A DNA stretch of 47,665 nt from Trichodesmium erythraeum GBRTRLIN201. Its GTDB lineage: Bacteria; Cyanobacteriota; Cyanobacteriia; Cyanobacteriales; Microcoleaceae. Location of the stretch: positions 4,963 to 52,627 of the forward strand of contig JAGGDU010000037.1 in NCBI GenBank assembly GCA_018457135.1, read 5' to 3'. Made by a program: the position numbers and the translations under genes. The notes under the pieces were generated by a model, which was not told where the DNA came from, made no database searches, and saw only the letters and a program-made list of their open reading frames with translations. Below, one piece after another: positions 27,928 through 36,552 of the stretch (position 1 is the first letter of the stretch; the number at the start of each line of letters is the position of its first letter).

Positions 27928-29361
27928 CTAATTTTTATTTTTTAAGTATTGATTCCAGATTGAATTCAGAGTAAATACTGTCAAATTATTCTCTAACTGC
28001 CCATATAATAATAACCGCTTCTTTAGGGATTGAATTAAGTTAATATTTTCCTGAATAGATAGTTGTGATTGTCTACTTATTTCCGCTATTGAAATAGGTT
28101 GGCTTTGGTTGGCTATTTGCTTCATCATTCTGATTTCAAGAGGGGATAAATTTTGTAATTGTTGTTCTAATTCGGCTTGTAATGCTTCTGGTAAAATTAG
28201 GGTTTTATATTCCATAAATTCTGCTACTTTACCTCTAAATAATTCTTGAATTATTGTTGCTGTTATATCTAACCATTGCGGATTTCCTTGATAATTATTA
28301 ATCAATTTTTCCCAGGATTCTTGATTTACTAACTTGTGCCTTTGACAGATTGCTTTAGACGAAGCTCCTAAACTTCCTAAAATTAAAGTTTCCACTGGAT
28401 AATTTTCTGTTTCTAATTTGAAAATTTCTGCTATTTTTTCTCTACTTATTAATAGTAGACAACTCTGATGGGAGACTGTGGCAAATAGTTGAAAAAAATC
28501 CCGATAATTTGCATAACCAGATTTGTATTGACCAGCAAGTTTTCCCGGAGTAAATAATTTGTGTACGTCATCAAATATGATCCAGCAAGAATATTTTGCT
28601 AGGTATTTTTGTAGTTGTGATAATAGGATGTCGATATTGTGGGAAACTTCTGTTTCTGGTGCGAAAATTTGCAGGAGGTTAGTGAGGGTTGTGGTGAGGG
28701 TGGGAGAAAAGCGTAGGGTCCGATAAATGATGTAGTTAAAGGTAGGGGTTTGGTTTTCTAACCCATTTATTTGTTGAATTAATCTTAGAGAAAGGGTCGT
28801 TTTGCCGATACCACTTATTCCTAAAAGGGAAATGACACGGAGGCGATCGCTCACTATCCATTTTGTCATGGTTGATATTTCCTCTGTGCGCCCATAAAAG
28901 TTGATAATTTCTGGCGCTTTGTCTAGGTCAATAATATGTTGAGTTGGTGTTTGTTCAGAGTTGGTTTTTATTGCGGAAGCGTGAGGGTTTGACGGACAGA
29001 TATTAATGTTATTTGTTGCATTATCTCTACAAACAACAGGTACAAAATTGTAAATATTTGTATTTTCTAAAATTGTTCTAAAATTTGCTTTGGTAATATT
29101 TTCACCGAGTATTTCCGATAAAGTTTTCCATAATTTAGCACCAATATACCTAACATGGGTTTCGCTAGCGTAAGTTTCCTCAGAAATTTTTTTGTAAGTC
29201 TGACCTTCTAAAGTGCCTTGCAATATAGTTTTTGGCAGATAGTCTAAATTTTCTCCGGTATGGTCATAAATTAGCTCCTCAACCAACTTCAAAACTTCTT
29301 TAATATCCATAGATTGGAAAATGTTAGTGTTTTGGGAAATTATAGCAAACAAATCATACAT
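27928..29361 (-). CDS. NB-ARC-type STAND NTPase with cyanobacterial N-terminal helical domain, lacking sensor repeats
   Basis: A 477-aa signal-transduction ATPase. Residues 20-100 (MDIKEVLKLVEELIYDHTGE, SETHVRYIGAKLWKTLSEIL) form the helix-turn-helix-like N-terminal domain common in cyanobacterial STAND proteins. The NB-ARC domain follows, with the Walker A GISGIGKTT (181-189) and the Walker B CWIIFDDV (Asp264/Asp265). A winged-helix region (LSPLEIRMMKQIANQSQPIS) ends at 477. In the usual architecture a long WD40 or TPR sensor follows; here the protein stops. STAND NTPases act as switches in defence or development. It may be a complete short form or a truncation. Confidence 0.85.
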   Translation of the reverse strand: MYDLFAIISQNTNIFQSMDIKEVLKLVEELIYDHTGENLDYLPKTILQGTLEGQTYKKISEETYASETHVRYIGAKLWKTLSEILGENITKANFRTILENTNIYNFVPVVCRDNATNNINICPSNPHASAIKTNSEQTPTQHIIDLDKAPEIINFYGRTEEISTMTKWIVSDRLRVISLLGISGIGKTTLSLRLIQQINGLENQTPTFNYIIYRTLRFSPTLTTTLTNLLQIFAPETEVSHNIDILLSQLQKYLAKYSCWIIFDDVHKLFTPGKLAGQYKSGYANYRDFFQLFATVSHQSCLLLISREKIAEIFKLETENYPVETLILGSLGASSKAICQRHKLVNQESWEKLINNYQGNPQWLDITATIIQELFRGKVAEFMEYKTLILPEALQAELEQQLQNLSPLEIRMMKQIANQSQPISIAEISRQSQLSIQENINLIQSLKKRLLLYGQLENNLTVFTLNSIWNQYLKNKN

Positions 29362-29498
29362 TCCTTACAAATTTTAGAAATAAATTGAGGGAAAATTTCT
29401 CACATTTCCTACTGACAAAGCCAGAATTGATCAGGAAAAATGGACTCTTAAGACTTAAATAAATAGACTAATCTGCAAGTTATGGAGACTTTCTCAGT

Positions 29499-31208
29499 AT
29501 GAAACTCATAAAAAAACTCTTTTTACAAATTCTCACTGTTGTAATAATAATTCTGCTGACTCAGCATGCCGTTATTAGCATAAGCTCAAACTTTAACCCA
29601 CTTAGGCCACCTGACACTAATAGTCCCCGTGCTACCATGTCAGGATTTATGAATAATATGAATCAGGCTTATACACTGATTATGGAAGCTGAAGAGCAGT
29701 CAAAAAAAGACGGGGGATTATGGCATTCTCAGGCAGTGCTAAAAAAAGCCGATGAAGCAAACTTAGCTCTTAACCGGGCGATTAAGGCCTTAAATCTTGT
29801 AGATGTTTCCCCAGTTACTATTCAAGAGTTTGGTACACAATCTGCATTAATGCTGAAAGAGATATTAGACCGCCTTAAATTACCTAGACCCAGTATGATT
29901 CCTAGTCAAGAAGATGTTTTCTCTAGATCCCTAACACGCTGGGAAGTTCCAGAAACTGAGATTAAAATGCAGTTAGTTGAGAAAGGTTTCAATGCCAATC
30001 AATTTCTCTTTACCCCTGAAACAGTGAAGCGGATCAGAAAATATTATCAATTGATCAAGAAATATCCCTATAATGAATCGAATTACTGGAAAACATCTCC
30101 AGGGTTCTACAAATTCTATATCAGTACACCTGGCCATCTCCTACCTCCCAAATGGAATACATGGCTACCAAGGGGGAAAAATATTATATTGTTGTATGGC
30201 CAAACCCTCTGGCAATGGTTTAGTCTAGCTATAGTAACCTTGATAATATTCCCTACCGTTTTTTTTGCCGACAAATTGATATTCAAAGTCTCGCACAAAG
30301 GAAAAATTACTGATCCCCAGAAAAAATCATGGTTGGGATTATTTATACCAGTTTTCACATATTGCTTGATTACTTTTTGGAAATATATCATAGATCAATC
30401 TATTAATATCACGGGCAAACTCCTAGAAAATCTACTGACATTATCAACTGTTCTGCAAGGTCTTGTTTTAGCTTGGCTCGCTTTTATGGTATTCAATGCC
30501 ATTAGTTCTACTATTATCTTCAGAATGGCTGAACAGAATAGAGACTTGAAAAAAGTAATGATTCACAATGGATTTCGTTTACTAGGAGCTGTAACAGGAT
30601 TAATAGTTTTTTATATTACCAGCAAAGAAATTGGCATAGCTGTTGGACCAATAATAGCTAGCTTCGGAATTAGTGGTGTTGCTGTTGGGTTTGGAGTTAA
30701 ACCATATATAGAAAATGTAGTAGGTGGTTTAACCTTATTGTTAACTGACACAATAAAGATTGGCGATTTTTGTGAATTAGGTGGTGTTACCGGTACAGTA
30801 GAAAACATCAGTTTACACTCAACATTGATTCGCACGCCAGAACGCTACCTCATTTCTGTCCCTAATACAGTAGTATCCACATCGCAAATTGTCAATCATA
30901 GTAAGCGTGACAACTATTATTTTGACAAGACACTTTCATTGAGCTATGACAGTGTTCACGAAGACTTAGAAGAAATCATGGAGAAGCTACGAAATGTCCT
31001 CGCTCAAGATCCAAAACTTTCCGAAGAAAGTGTTGGTATTAGCAGTTTGAGTCATGAAATCGTTGATATTGATATCTTCACATATATCCTAACTAGAGAT
31101 TTAGCTGAATCTATTTTAGTCCAACAAGAAATACTGCTCAAAATTAACAAGCTTCTCGAGACATCAGGAGTAAAGGTAATGGCATCCTCAAACAGATCGG
31201 CAACATGA
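29499..31208 (+). CDS. MscS-family mechanosensitive ion channel
   Basis: A 569-aa membrane protein. It has an N-terminal hydrophobic or signal segment (residues 5-28), a periplasmic region of about 200 aa with helical character, then transmembrane helices at about 240-260, 290-310, 320-350 and 365-385. The pore-lining and cytoplasmic MscS segment starts near residue 389: SFGISGVAVGFGVKPYIENV followed by VGGLTLLLTDTIKIGDF, GTVENISLHSTLIRT and VPNTVVSTSQIVNHS. The channel opens on membrane tension and releases osmolytes during hypo-osmotic shock. It is divergent from the STAND gene (137 bp apart), so the two share a promoter region. Confidence 0.92.
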   Translation: MKLIKKLFLQILTVVIIILLTQHAVISISSNFNPLRPPDTNSPRATMSGFMNNMNQAYTLIMEAEEQSKKDGGLWHSQAVLKKADEANLALNRAIKALNLVDVSPVTIQEFGTQSALMLKEILDRLKLPRPSMIPSQEDVFSRSLTRWEVPETEIKMQLVEKGFNANQFLFTPETVKRIRKYYQLIKKYPYNESNYWKTSPGFYKFYISTPGHLLPPKWNTWLPRGKNIILLYGQTLWQWFSLAIVTLIIFPTVFFADKLIFKVSHKGKITDPQKKSWLGLFIPVFTYCLITFWKYIIDQSINITGKLLENLLTLSTVLQGLVLAWLAFMVFNAISSTIIFRMAEQNRDLKKVMIHNGFRLLGAVTGLIVFYITSKEIGIAVGPIIASFGISGVAVGFGVKPYIENVVGGLTLLLTDTIKIGDFCELGGVTGTVENISLHSTLIRTPERYLISVPNTVVSTSQIVNHSKRDNYYFDKTLSLSYDSVHEDLEEIMEKLRNVLAQDPKLSEESVGISSLSHEIVDIDIFTYILTRDLAESILVQQEILLKINKLLETSGVKVMASSNRSAT

Positions 31209-31488
31209 TAACTACCGTAGAACACATTCAGCTGTTTTTAACTCGCTAGCTTTCAGCTCCGATGGAAAGTTAATTGTGAGTAAAGACAGTGATAGAAATA
31301 TTAAAGTTTGGAGTCTGAAAAGGCTAACACCTATTTCTATATGTAAGGAACATACAAGAGCTATAACTTCGGTAGCGTTTACTCCTGATAGCAAGCTCAT
31401 TAGCAGTGGTAAAGATGGTAAGTTGATTATTTTGTATTTTGGAGATGGAAGCAAATTAAATAATTACAGTGTTTTTTTTAATAGTTAG
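31198..31488 (+). pseudogene. WD40-repeat gene fragment
   Basis: Immediately after, and slightly overlapping, the MscS stop, a plus-strand frame without a convincing start reads RTHSAVFNSLAFSSDGKLIV, SKDSDRNIKVWSLKR, EHTRAITSVAFTPDSKLISS and GKDGKLIILYFGDGSKL, then TAG at 31486. These are two WD40 blades (FSSDGK, D-IKVW, H---I-SVAF-PD). The fragment lacks the rest of a propeller and any upstream domain. A GTG at 31276 could start a 70-aa peptide, but a functional product is unlikely. It might have been the sensor end of a STAND protein such as the one at 27928. Confidence 0.7.
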
Positions 31489-32245
31489 ACCACAGTAGGG
31501 ACGTTCTATGGAATGTCCCTACATTGTTTTGATGATGATGTGGTTCATCGTCAGAAATACCACCTTATTCATACTTTTAGATCACATTTATCTCTCAAAA
31601 ATCTTAAAGCCTTTAACTTAGTCTGATGCGATAATTATTTCCCTCCTAAATTTGATGCCATATGTGAACATTCAGCTATTAGTACTTAGCTAAAGAGCTT
31701 TTTCTTGTTAATGGTGCCCAAAAAGCTCCATGAAAGTAAGAAATTACTAAGTTGAGCTGATCATCTTTTCGGTGTCAGACTTTTATAGCAATTTTCATTT
31801 CAGTAGACTACAGTAGGGACGTTTCGCTATGGTACATGAAACGCATTTTTGTTATGCAACGCTCCTACAAGGTTTTGGTTATGGCGATGCAGTTTATCAA
31901 TTTGAAAAGCGCTGTAATTCTTCTTGGAGGCTAATTTTTCCTTCAAGCTGATAGCTGATGGCTGACAGCTTACTCCAATATCAAAATATTTGTTACCACT
32001 CCAATAATAAATGTTCATTATTAGATTCTATAATTAAATGATCATAAAAACTTTGATTAAGTCAATAATTGATGATAATGTACTTTGGGAAAAATACATA
32101 TTCTACGCTGAAATGAAAAAAAATATAGCTTTCAGAAATAGCAGAGAATAGTAAACAAATTTTCTTAAAAATTCAATTTATACAAGTTTAAAAGTCTAAA
32201 TTTTACTAATTTTTATTTATTAGTTAACCAAAAAATCAAAAATAT
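31489..32245. other. Spacer carrying two GGGACGTT-type hairpin repeats
   Basis: No gene is supported. It holds the palindrome at 31495-31522 and a longer degenerate one near 31815-31875, plus AGCTGATAGCTGATGGCTGA at about 31945-31965. The last 100 bp form the AT-rich leader of the galU-type gene. Confidence 0.55.
31495..31522. repeat. Hairpin repeat, GTAGGGACGTTC family
   Basis: GTAGGGACGTTC (31495-31506) and GAATGTCCCTAC (31511-31522) form a 12-bp stem with one G-T pair around a 4-nt loop. It is related to the hairpin at 9808. A third, degenerate element begins GTAGGGACGTTTC near 31813 and ends AACGCTCCTAC near 31875. Confidence 0.75.
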
Positions 32246-33130
32246 ATGACAGAAACAACAGCTAAAGTAAGAAAAGCAGTAATTCCAGCGGCAGGTTTCG
32301 GTACAAGGATGTTCCCAGTTACTAAAGTTGTGAAAAAAGAACTATTTCCCATAATAGACAAAGATGGCAGAGCTAAACCAATAATTCAAATAATTATTGA
32401 AGAGGCTATAAGTGGTGGAATAGAAGAGGTGGGAGTGGTGGTACAGGAAAGCGATCGCCAAATTTTTACAGACTATTTCCAAGGTGTTCCTAGTTATTAT
32501 GAAAAACTCTCCCCGGAAAAACAAGAATATTGCCAATATTTACAAAATTTAGGTAATAAAATTACTTTCTTAACTCAAGAGCAGCAGGCTGGTTATGGTC
32601 ATGCTGTTTTCTGTGCTAAAGATTGGGTAAGAGACGAACCTTTTTTGCTATTACTGGGGGATCATCTTTATACTTCTGAGGTCACAAAATCCTGTACAAG
32701 TCAATTTTTGCAAGTCTATGAACAGACGAATAAAAGTGTACTTGGGGTGAGAATTATCCCAGGAACAGAAATACATCATTATGGTTGTATTGGTGGAACT
32801 TTAGTTGCCGATAGTCTAATTAATATTGATACAATTTATGAAAAACCAGACCTAAATTATGCCAGAGAAAAGCTTCATGTGTTAGGGATGAAAAAAGAAC
32901 ACTTTTTAGGAGTTTTTGGGATATATGTATTAACCGCAAGAATATTTGATTACCTAGAAGAAAACATTAAACAAAATGCGAGGGAAAAAGGAGAATTTCA
33001 ACTGACATCTTGTTTAGATAAATTACAAAAAGCAGAAGGAATGACAGGGTATTTAGTCAAAGGGCGATGTTTTGATACGGGGATGCCAGATGTGTATTGG
33101 CAGACAATGATTGATTTTCGTAATGCTTGA
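32246..33130 (+). CDS. galU: UTP-glucose-1-phosphate uridylyltransferase (GalU-type)
   Basis: A 294-aa nucleotidyltransferase. The N-terminal VRKAVIPAAGFGTRMFPVTK is the NTP-binding signature. Others are EEVGVVVQESDRQIFTDYF, QQAGYGHAVFCAKDW, the metal-binding LLLGDHLY and GVFGIYVLTARIFDYLEE. It makes UDP-glucose from glucose-1-phosphate and UTP. It lies 46 bp upstream of a UDP-sugar-dependent glycosyltransferase in the same direction, so it probably supplies the donor for that enzyme. The substrate could be another sugar-1-phosphate, since close relatives use dTTP or CTP. The call of a sugar nucleotidyltransferase is firm; UTP/glucose specificity is inferred. Confidence 0.88.
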   Translation: MTETTAKVRKAVIPAAGFGTRMFPVTKVVKKELFPIIDKDGRAKPIIQIIIEEAISGGIEEVGVVVQESDRQIFTDYFQGVPSYYEKLSPEKQEYCQYLQNLGNKITFLTQEQQAGYGHAVFCAKDWVRDEPFLLLLGDHLYTSEVTKSCTSQFLQVYEQTNKSVLGVRIIPGTEIHHYGCIGGTLVADSLINIDTIYEKPDLNYAREKLHVLGMKKEHFLGVFGIYVLTARIFDYLEENIKQNAREKGEFQLTSCLDKLQKAEGMTGYLVKGRCFDTGMPDVYWQTMIDFRNA

Positions 33131-33176
33131 TAGTATGATTGTAGGGGAAAATCAGAAAACCAGGAAAAAACTTACT

Positions 33177-34454
33177 ATGACTCATTTTGGTCTGATTTGT
33201 CCGGCATTGACAGGACACCTAAATCCAATGCTTCCCATAGGACAAGAATTAAAAAGGCGTGGTCATCGTGTCACGACGATAGGGATACTTGACGCTGAAG
33301 CTAAGACACTAGCAGCAGGATTAGAATTTGTTGCCTATGGCACGGAAGAATATTCTAAGGGCAGCACAGCAGAAGCTTTAAATCACCTGAGTAAACTCAG
33401 CGGGTTAGCTGCATTTCGCTATACAATTACACTATTAAAAGACTGGACAAATGTTTTGCTTCGGGATGCTCCGCAAGTCATCAAAAATGCTGGTGTAGAT
33501 GCTTTGTTAATCGACCAGGCTTCATTAGGAGAATCTATAGGGGATTTTCTAGACATTCCCTTTATTACTATTTGTAGTGCACTGGTACTCAATCAAGATG
33601 AGAATGTTCCCCACCCTGTAAGCAACTGGAAATATAACCCCGCCTGGTGGGCAAAACTGCGTAATAGAGCTACTTGGAGTTTCTATCAAATCTTAGGCAA
33701 ACCTATTAACAAGGTAGTAGCTGAGTATCGTCGTCAATGGAATTTACCTTTGTACTCTGACCCCAATGATGCTTATTCTCTACTGGCTCAAATTAGTCAG
33801 CAACCTGCTGAGTTAGAATTTCCCAGAGAAAATTTACCTAAGTGTTTTCATTTCACAGGACCTTATCATTATTCAGGTACTAGAGAACCTGTTTCCTTTC
33901 CTTGGGAACAGTTGACAGGTAAACCTTTAATTTATGCCTCTATGGGAACTATACAAAATCGTTTGGTTGAGGTATTTTATCAAATTACAGCAGCTTGTGA
34001 GGGGTTGGATGCTCAGTTAGTTATTTCTCTGGGAGGTTCTGCCACTCCAGAATCTCTACCCAACTTAGCAGGAAATCCTCTAGTTGTTGAATATGCACCC
34101 CAATTAGAAATACTGCAAAAAGCTACTCTCACTATTACTCATGCAGGTATGAATACAACTCTAGAATGTTTAAGTAATGCAGTACCAATGGTTGCTATTC
34201 CTATTGCTAACGATCAACCAGGAGTAGCGGCACGAATAGCTTGGGCTGGAGCTGGAGTAGCGATAACACTGAAACGTTTAACAGTACCTCGGTTACGAAC
34301 AGCTATTTCTCAGGTGCTCACACAACCGTCATATAAGCAAAATGCTTTGAGATTACAGAAAGCAATTAAACGAGCAGGTGGAGTCACTCGTGCTGCTGAT
34401 ATTATTGAACAGGCAGTATCAACAGGTAAACCAGTTTTAACAGGAACTATATAA
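33177..34454 (+). CDS. UDP-glycosyltransferase (GT1/UGT family)
   Basis: A 425-aa GT-B fold glycosyltransferase. I choose the ATG at 33177 (MTHFGLICPALTGHLNPMLP) because it begins with the family N-terminus and has AGGAAA about 10 nt upstream; an upstream in-frame ATG at 33111 would overlap the galU end. The N-terminal acceptor domain shows GHLNPMLPIGQELKRRGHRV. The C-terminal donor site shows VEYAPQLEILQKATLTITHA followed by GMNTTLECLSNAVPMVAIPI, the PSPG-like nucleotide-sugar motif. Relatives glycosylate carotenoids, macrolides and lipids. The neighbouring sulfotransferase and acyl ligase suggest a lipid or polyketide-like acceptor, which is inference. Confidence 0.88.
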   Translation: MTHFGLICPALTGHLNPMLPIGQELKRRGHRVTTIGILDAEAKTLAAGLEFVAYGTEEYSKGSTAEALNHLSKLSGLAAFRYTITLLKDWTNVLLRDAPQVIKNAGVDALLIDQASLGESIGDFLDIPFITICSALVLNQDENVPHPVSNWKYNPAWWAKLRNRATWSFYQILGKPINKVVAEYRRQWNLPLYSDPNDAYSLLAQISQQPAELEFPRENLPKCFHFTGPYHYSGTREPVSFPWEQLTGKPLIYASMGTIQNRLVEVFYQITAACEGLDAQLVISLGGSATPESLPNLAGNPLVVEYAPQLEILQKATLTITHAGMNTTLECLSNAVPMVAIPIANDQPGVAARIAWAGAGVAITLKRLTVPRLRTAISQVLTQPSYKQNALRLQKAIKRAGGVTRAADIIEQAVSTGKPVLTGTI

Positions 34455-34863
34455 CTAGCTAGGGTCTGCTAAAAAAGTCTGTTTAAGAAGTAAGGAAGTA
34501 GGTAGAGGAAGCGGTGGAATATTATTTGTCTCTTGATTTTTCTGGCATAGGAGTTCTCGAAATGCTAGCTTTTTTAGCTTCAGGGATCGGAAACCAGGTA
34601 GTTTTTTCGATTAAAAAACACTAAAGCCTTTATGTGCTAGTGCTTTTATATTGAATTAGCAAGCCCTAGGTAAAAATTTGCCATTACTTTCTAGTTAGCT
34701 ATATAATGGTAAAAGGGTCAAAAATATTGAGTAATTCCTAATCTTTTTTGATATCCCAGAAAAAGACGATCTTGATTTTTTTAGCATTAAACTAATCTAA
34801 TTATTTAGATAATTAATCTAAAAATCATAAAGCAACTAAACGGGAAAAATTTAGAAAATTATT
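34455..34863. other. Spacer between glycosyltransferase and sulfotransferase genes
   Basis: No gene, no strong hairpin. The 409-bp gap makes a single transcript from galU to the sulfotransferase less certain. Confidence 0.5.
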
Positions 34864-35757
34864 ATGCTGCCAAATTATCAATCATTACCGAAAAACCGGA
34901 TAGTAATAAAAAGCGAGCTACAGAATTCAACAATCTGGGATTTAATTAAGCCTAGAAATACTGATATTGTCATCTCCTCCTGTTATAAGTCAGGCACAAC
35001 TTTAACTCAACAAATAGTTAATTTAATGGTTAATGGCCATGATGATTTTGAATCTCTCCATGATCTTAGTCCCTGGGTAGAAGAAATTTTTATTACTCCC
35101 CCAGAAAATAAAAAATCTTGGATAGAAAGTTTGTCTAGCCCCAGAATTTTAAAAAGTCATCTATTGTTTGAAGCTTTACCATGTTACCCAGAATGGAAAT
35201 ATATTTATTTAGTAAGAGATGGCAGAGATGTGGGATTATCTTTATATCATCATTATCAATCTTTCTTGCCTGAATATTTCCATGAAAATTTACCACAAGA
35301 TTTTGCGGCTTTTTGGGATGATTTTGTAGAAACAAAAGAGGATAAAAATCAGTATTGGTCTTATTGGAAACATATAAAAAGTTGGTGGCAGGTAAGAAAT
35401 TTACCGAATGTACTTTTAGTCCACTATCATAATTTAATCTATGATAAATCTCAAGAAATTGACAGAATTTCTGAATTTCTCAATCTAAATATCAATAGTT
35501 CAAAAAAAGAGATGGTCTTAGAAAAAAGTTCTCTAGAATATATGAAGTCAAATTGGCAAAAGTTTCAGCAAAAAGGAGTCTTTCAACCTAATACTTTTAT
35601 TAATAAAGGAGTAAATGGTCGCTGGCACAATTTATTAACTACTGAACAGCTCAAAAGATATGATATAATTATGTCTGAAGAGTTAGAAACAGAATGTGCT
35701 AAGTGGGTAAAAAATGCTGGATTTTTACCTGAAATTAATTCAATAGCATTTGATTAG
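34864..35757 (+). CDS. PAPS-dependent sulfotransferase
   Basis: A 297-aa cytosolic-type sulfotransferase (Sulfotransfer_1). The 5'-phosphosulfate loop is SSCYKSGTT (Lys42), the probable catalytic base is in ILKSHLL (His99), the 3'-phosphate motif is YLVRDGRDVGLS (Arg118, Ser126), and the late KGVNGRWHN corresponds to the RKGxxGDWK segment. It transfers sulfate from PAPS to a hydroxyl of a small molecule or lipid. In cyanobacteria, sulfotransferase domains also activate beta-hydroxyacyl chains for decarboxylation in olefin synthase; here the enzyme is free-standing. It lies about 800 bp upstream of the FAAL-ACP-TE gene and downstream of the glycosyltransferase, all in the same direction. Confidence 0.92.
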   Translation: MLPNYQSLPKNRIVIKSELQNSTIWDLIKPRNTDIVISSCYKSGTTLTQQIVNLMVNGHDDFESLHDLSPWVEEIFITPPENKKSWIESLSSPRILKSHLLFEALPCYPEWKYIYLVRDGRDVGLSLYHHYQSFLPEYFHENLPQDFAAFWDDFVETKEDKNQYWSYWKHIKSWWQVRNLPNVLLVHYHNLIYDKSQEIDRISEFLNLNINSSKKEMVLEKSSLEYMKSNWQKFQQKGVFQPNTFINKGVNGRWHNLLTTEQLKRYDIIMSEELETECAKWVKNAGFLPEINSIAFD

Positions 35758-36552
35758 GTTACCTAATTGTGAACAACTTATATTCATTACCATTTGTCTC
35801 AGACATTTCCACCAACTATAAATCTCTAGGAAAATCAATGAGCCTTTAAAAAAAGTAGATCAAAGCAATTATCAAGCCTATTATCTGGTAATTATTTGAC
35901 CGCAAGTTGAGGACAAATAAATAATATATTTAGTTATAAAAAATATTATTTATGGGTGAATATTTACATTTTGTAGGAAGAAAGGCAATTATACTCAAGG
36001 AAAAATAGGTTTAAAGATCAAAGGTTTTTTGTACTTATTATCAAGATATTATAAAAATATAAATTAAATAATATTTTACCTATTATTACTAAATTTTGAG
36101 ATAATTGCATTCTTCAATTTTTGTGATTTAATTTATGTTTTATTCAGAAATTTTTATATTAAATTACGAAATCCTTGTACAAAAGTAATCAAAGTAATAT
36201 TGCACTAAACTTGGTCAAATATACCTTGGATAAATACAAAAAAATTATTTTTTTTTGAGTCCTGTATAGTGGAAATTTATAGATAATAATTGCTGCTAAA
36301 AGACTAATTGGCATAGATCAAAAAATATATATTTCAGTGCCTCAACAGCTAACAGAGTAAAAACTAAAGCCAATTGTTTTATTGTTTGTAGCTGGGGCAG
36401 GAAATATCGTATACTGTTACTCCAATTTTTTGAATGATTATTTTTCACTTGAAACAAATATACATTTATGTTAAACTATCAGCGCAGAAAAACATAGTAG
36501 GGGTATTAACTCCGAAGTTTTAATATCAAGATGTTTAGCTTTTTTTTTAATT
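35758..36552. other. Spacer holding an HstK-type relic and the FAAL leader
   Basis: No plus-strand gene. The relic at 36060-36240 on the minus strand is listed separately. The AT-rich last 250 bp should hold the promoter of the gene at 36553. Confidence 0.5.
36060..36240 (-). pseudogene. Relic of an HstK-type kinase/ATPase gene
   Basis: The minus strand reads VFIQGIFDQV, TAG, CNITLITFVQGFRNLI, TAA, KFLNKT, TAA, IKSQKLKNAIISKFSNNR, TAA, NII. This aligns without gaps to FIKGKFDQFQCNVPFNAFVQ-AFRNLVIQLLSE and on to GENGQVII of the kinase/ATPase encoded at 43776-45788. DNA also matches: 36163-36230 against 44655-44725 share ATTACGAAAT-CTTGTACAAA and ATTGCACT-AA-TTGGTCAAA. The TAG stands at the Gln of FQCN and one TAA at the Gln of GQVII. 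Confidence 0.75.

Noticed and set aside
33111-33176. Upstream start of the glycosyltransferase at 33111
   Set aside because: It overlaps the galU 3' end and adds residues not seen in the family, whereas the ATG at 33177 has a Shine-Dalgarno and the conserved N-terminus.
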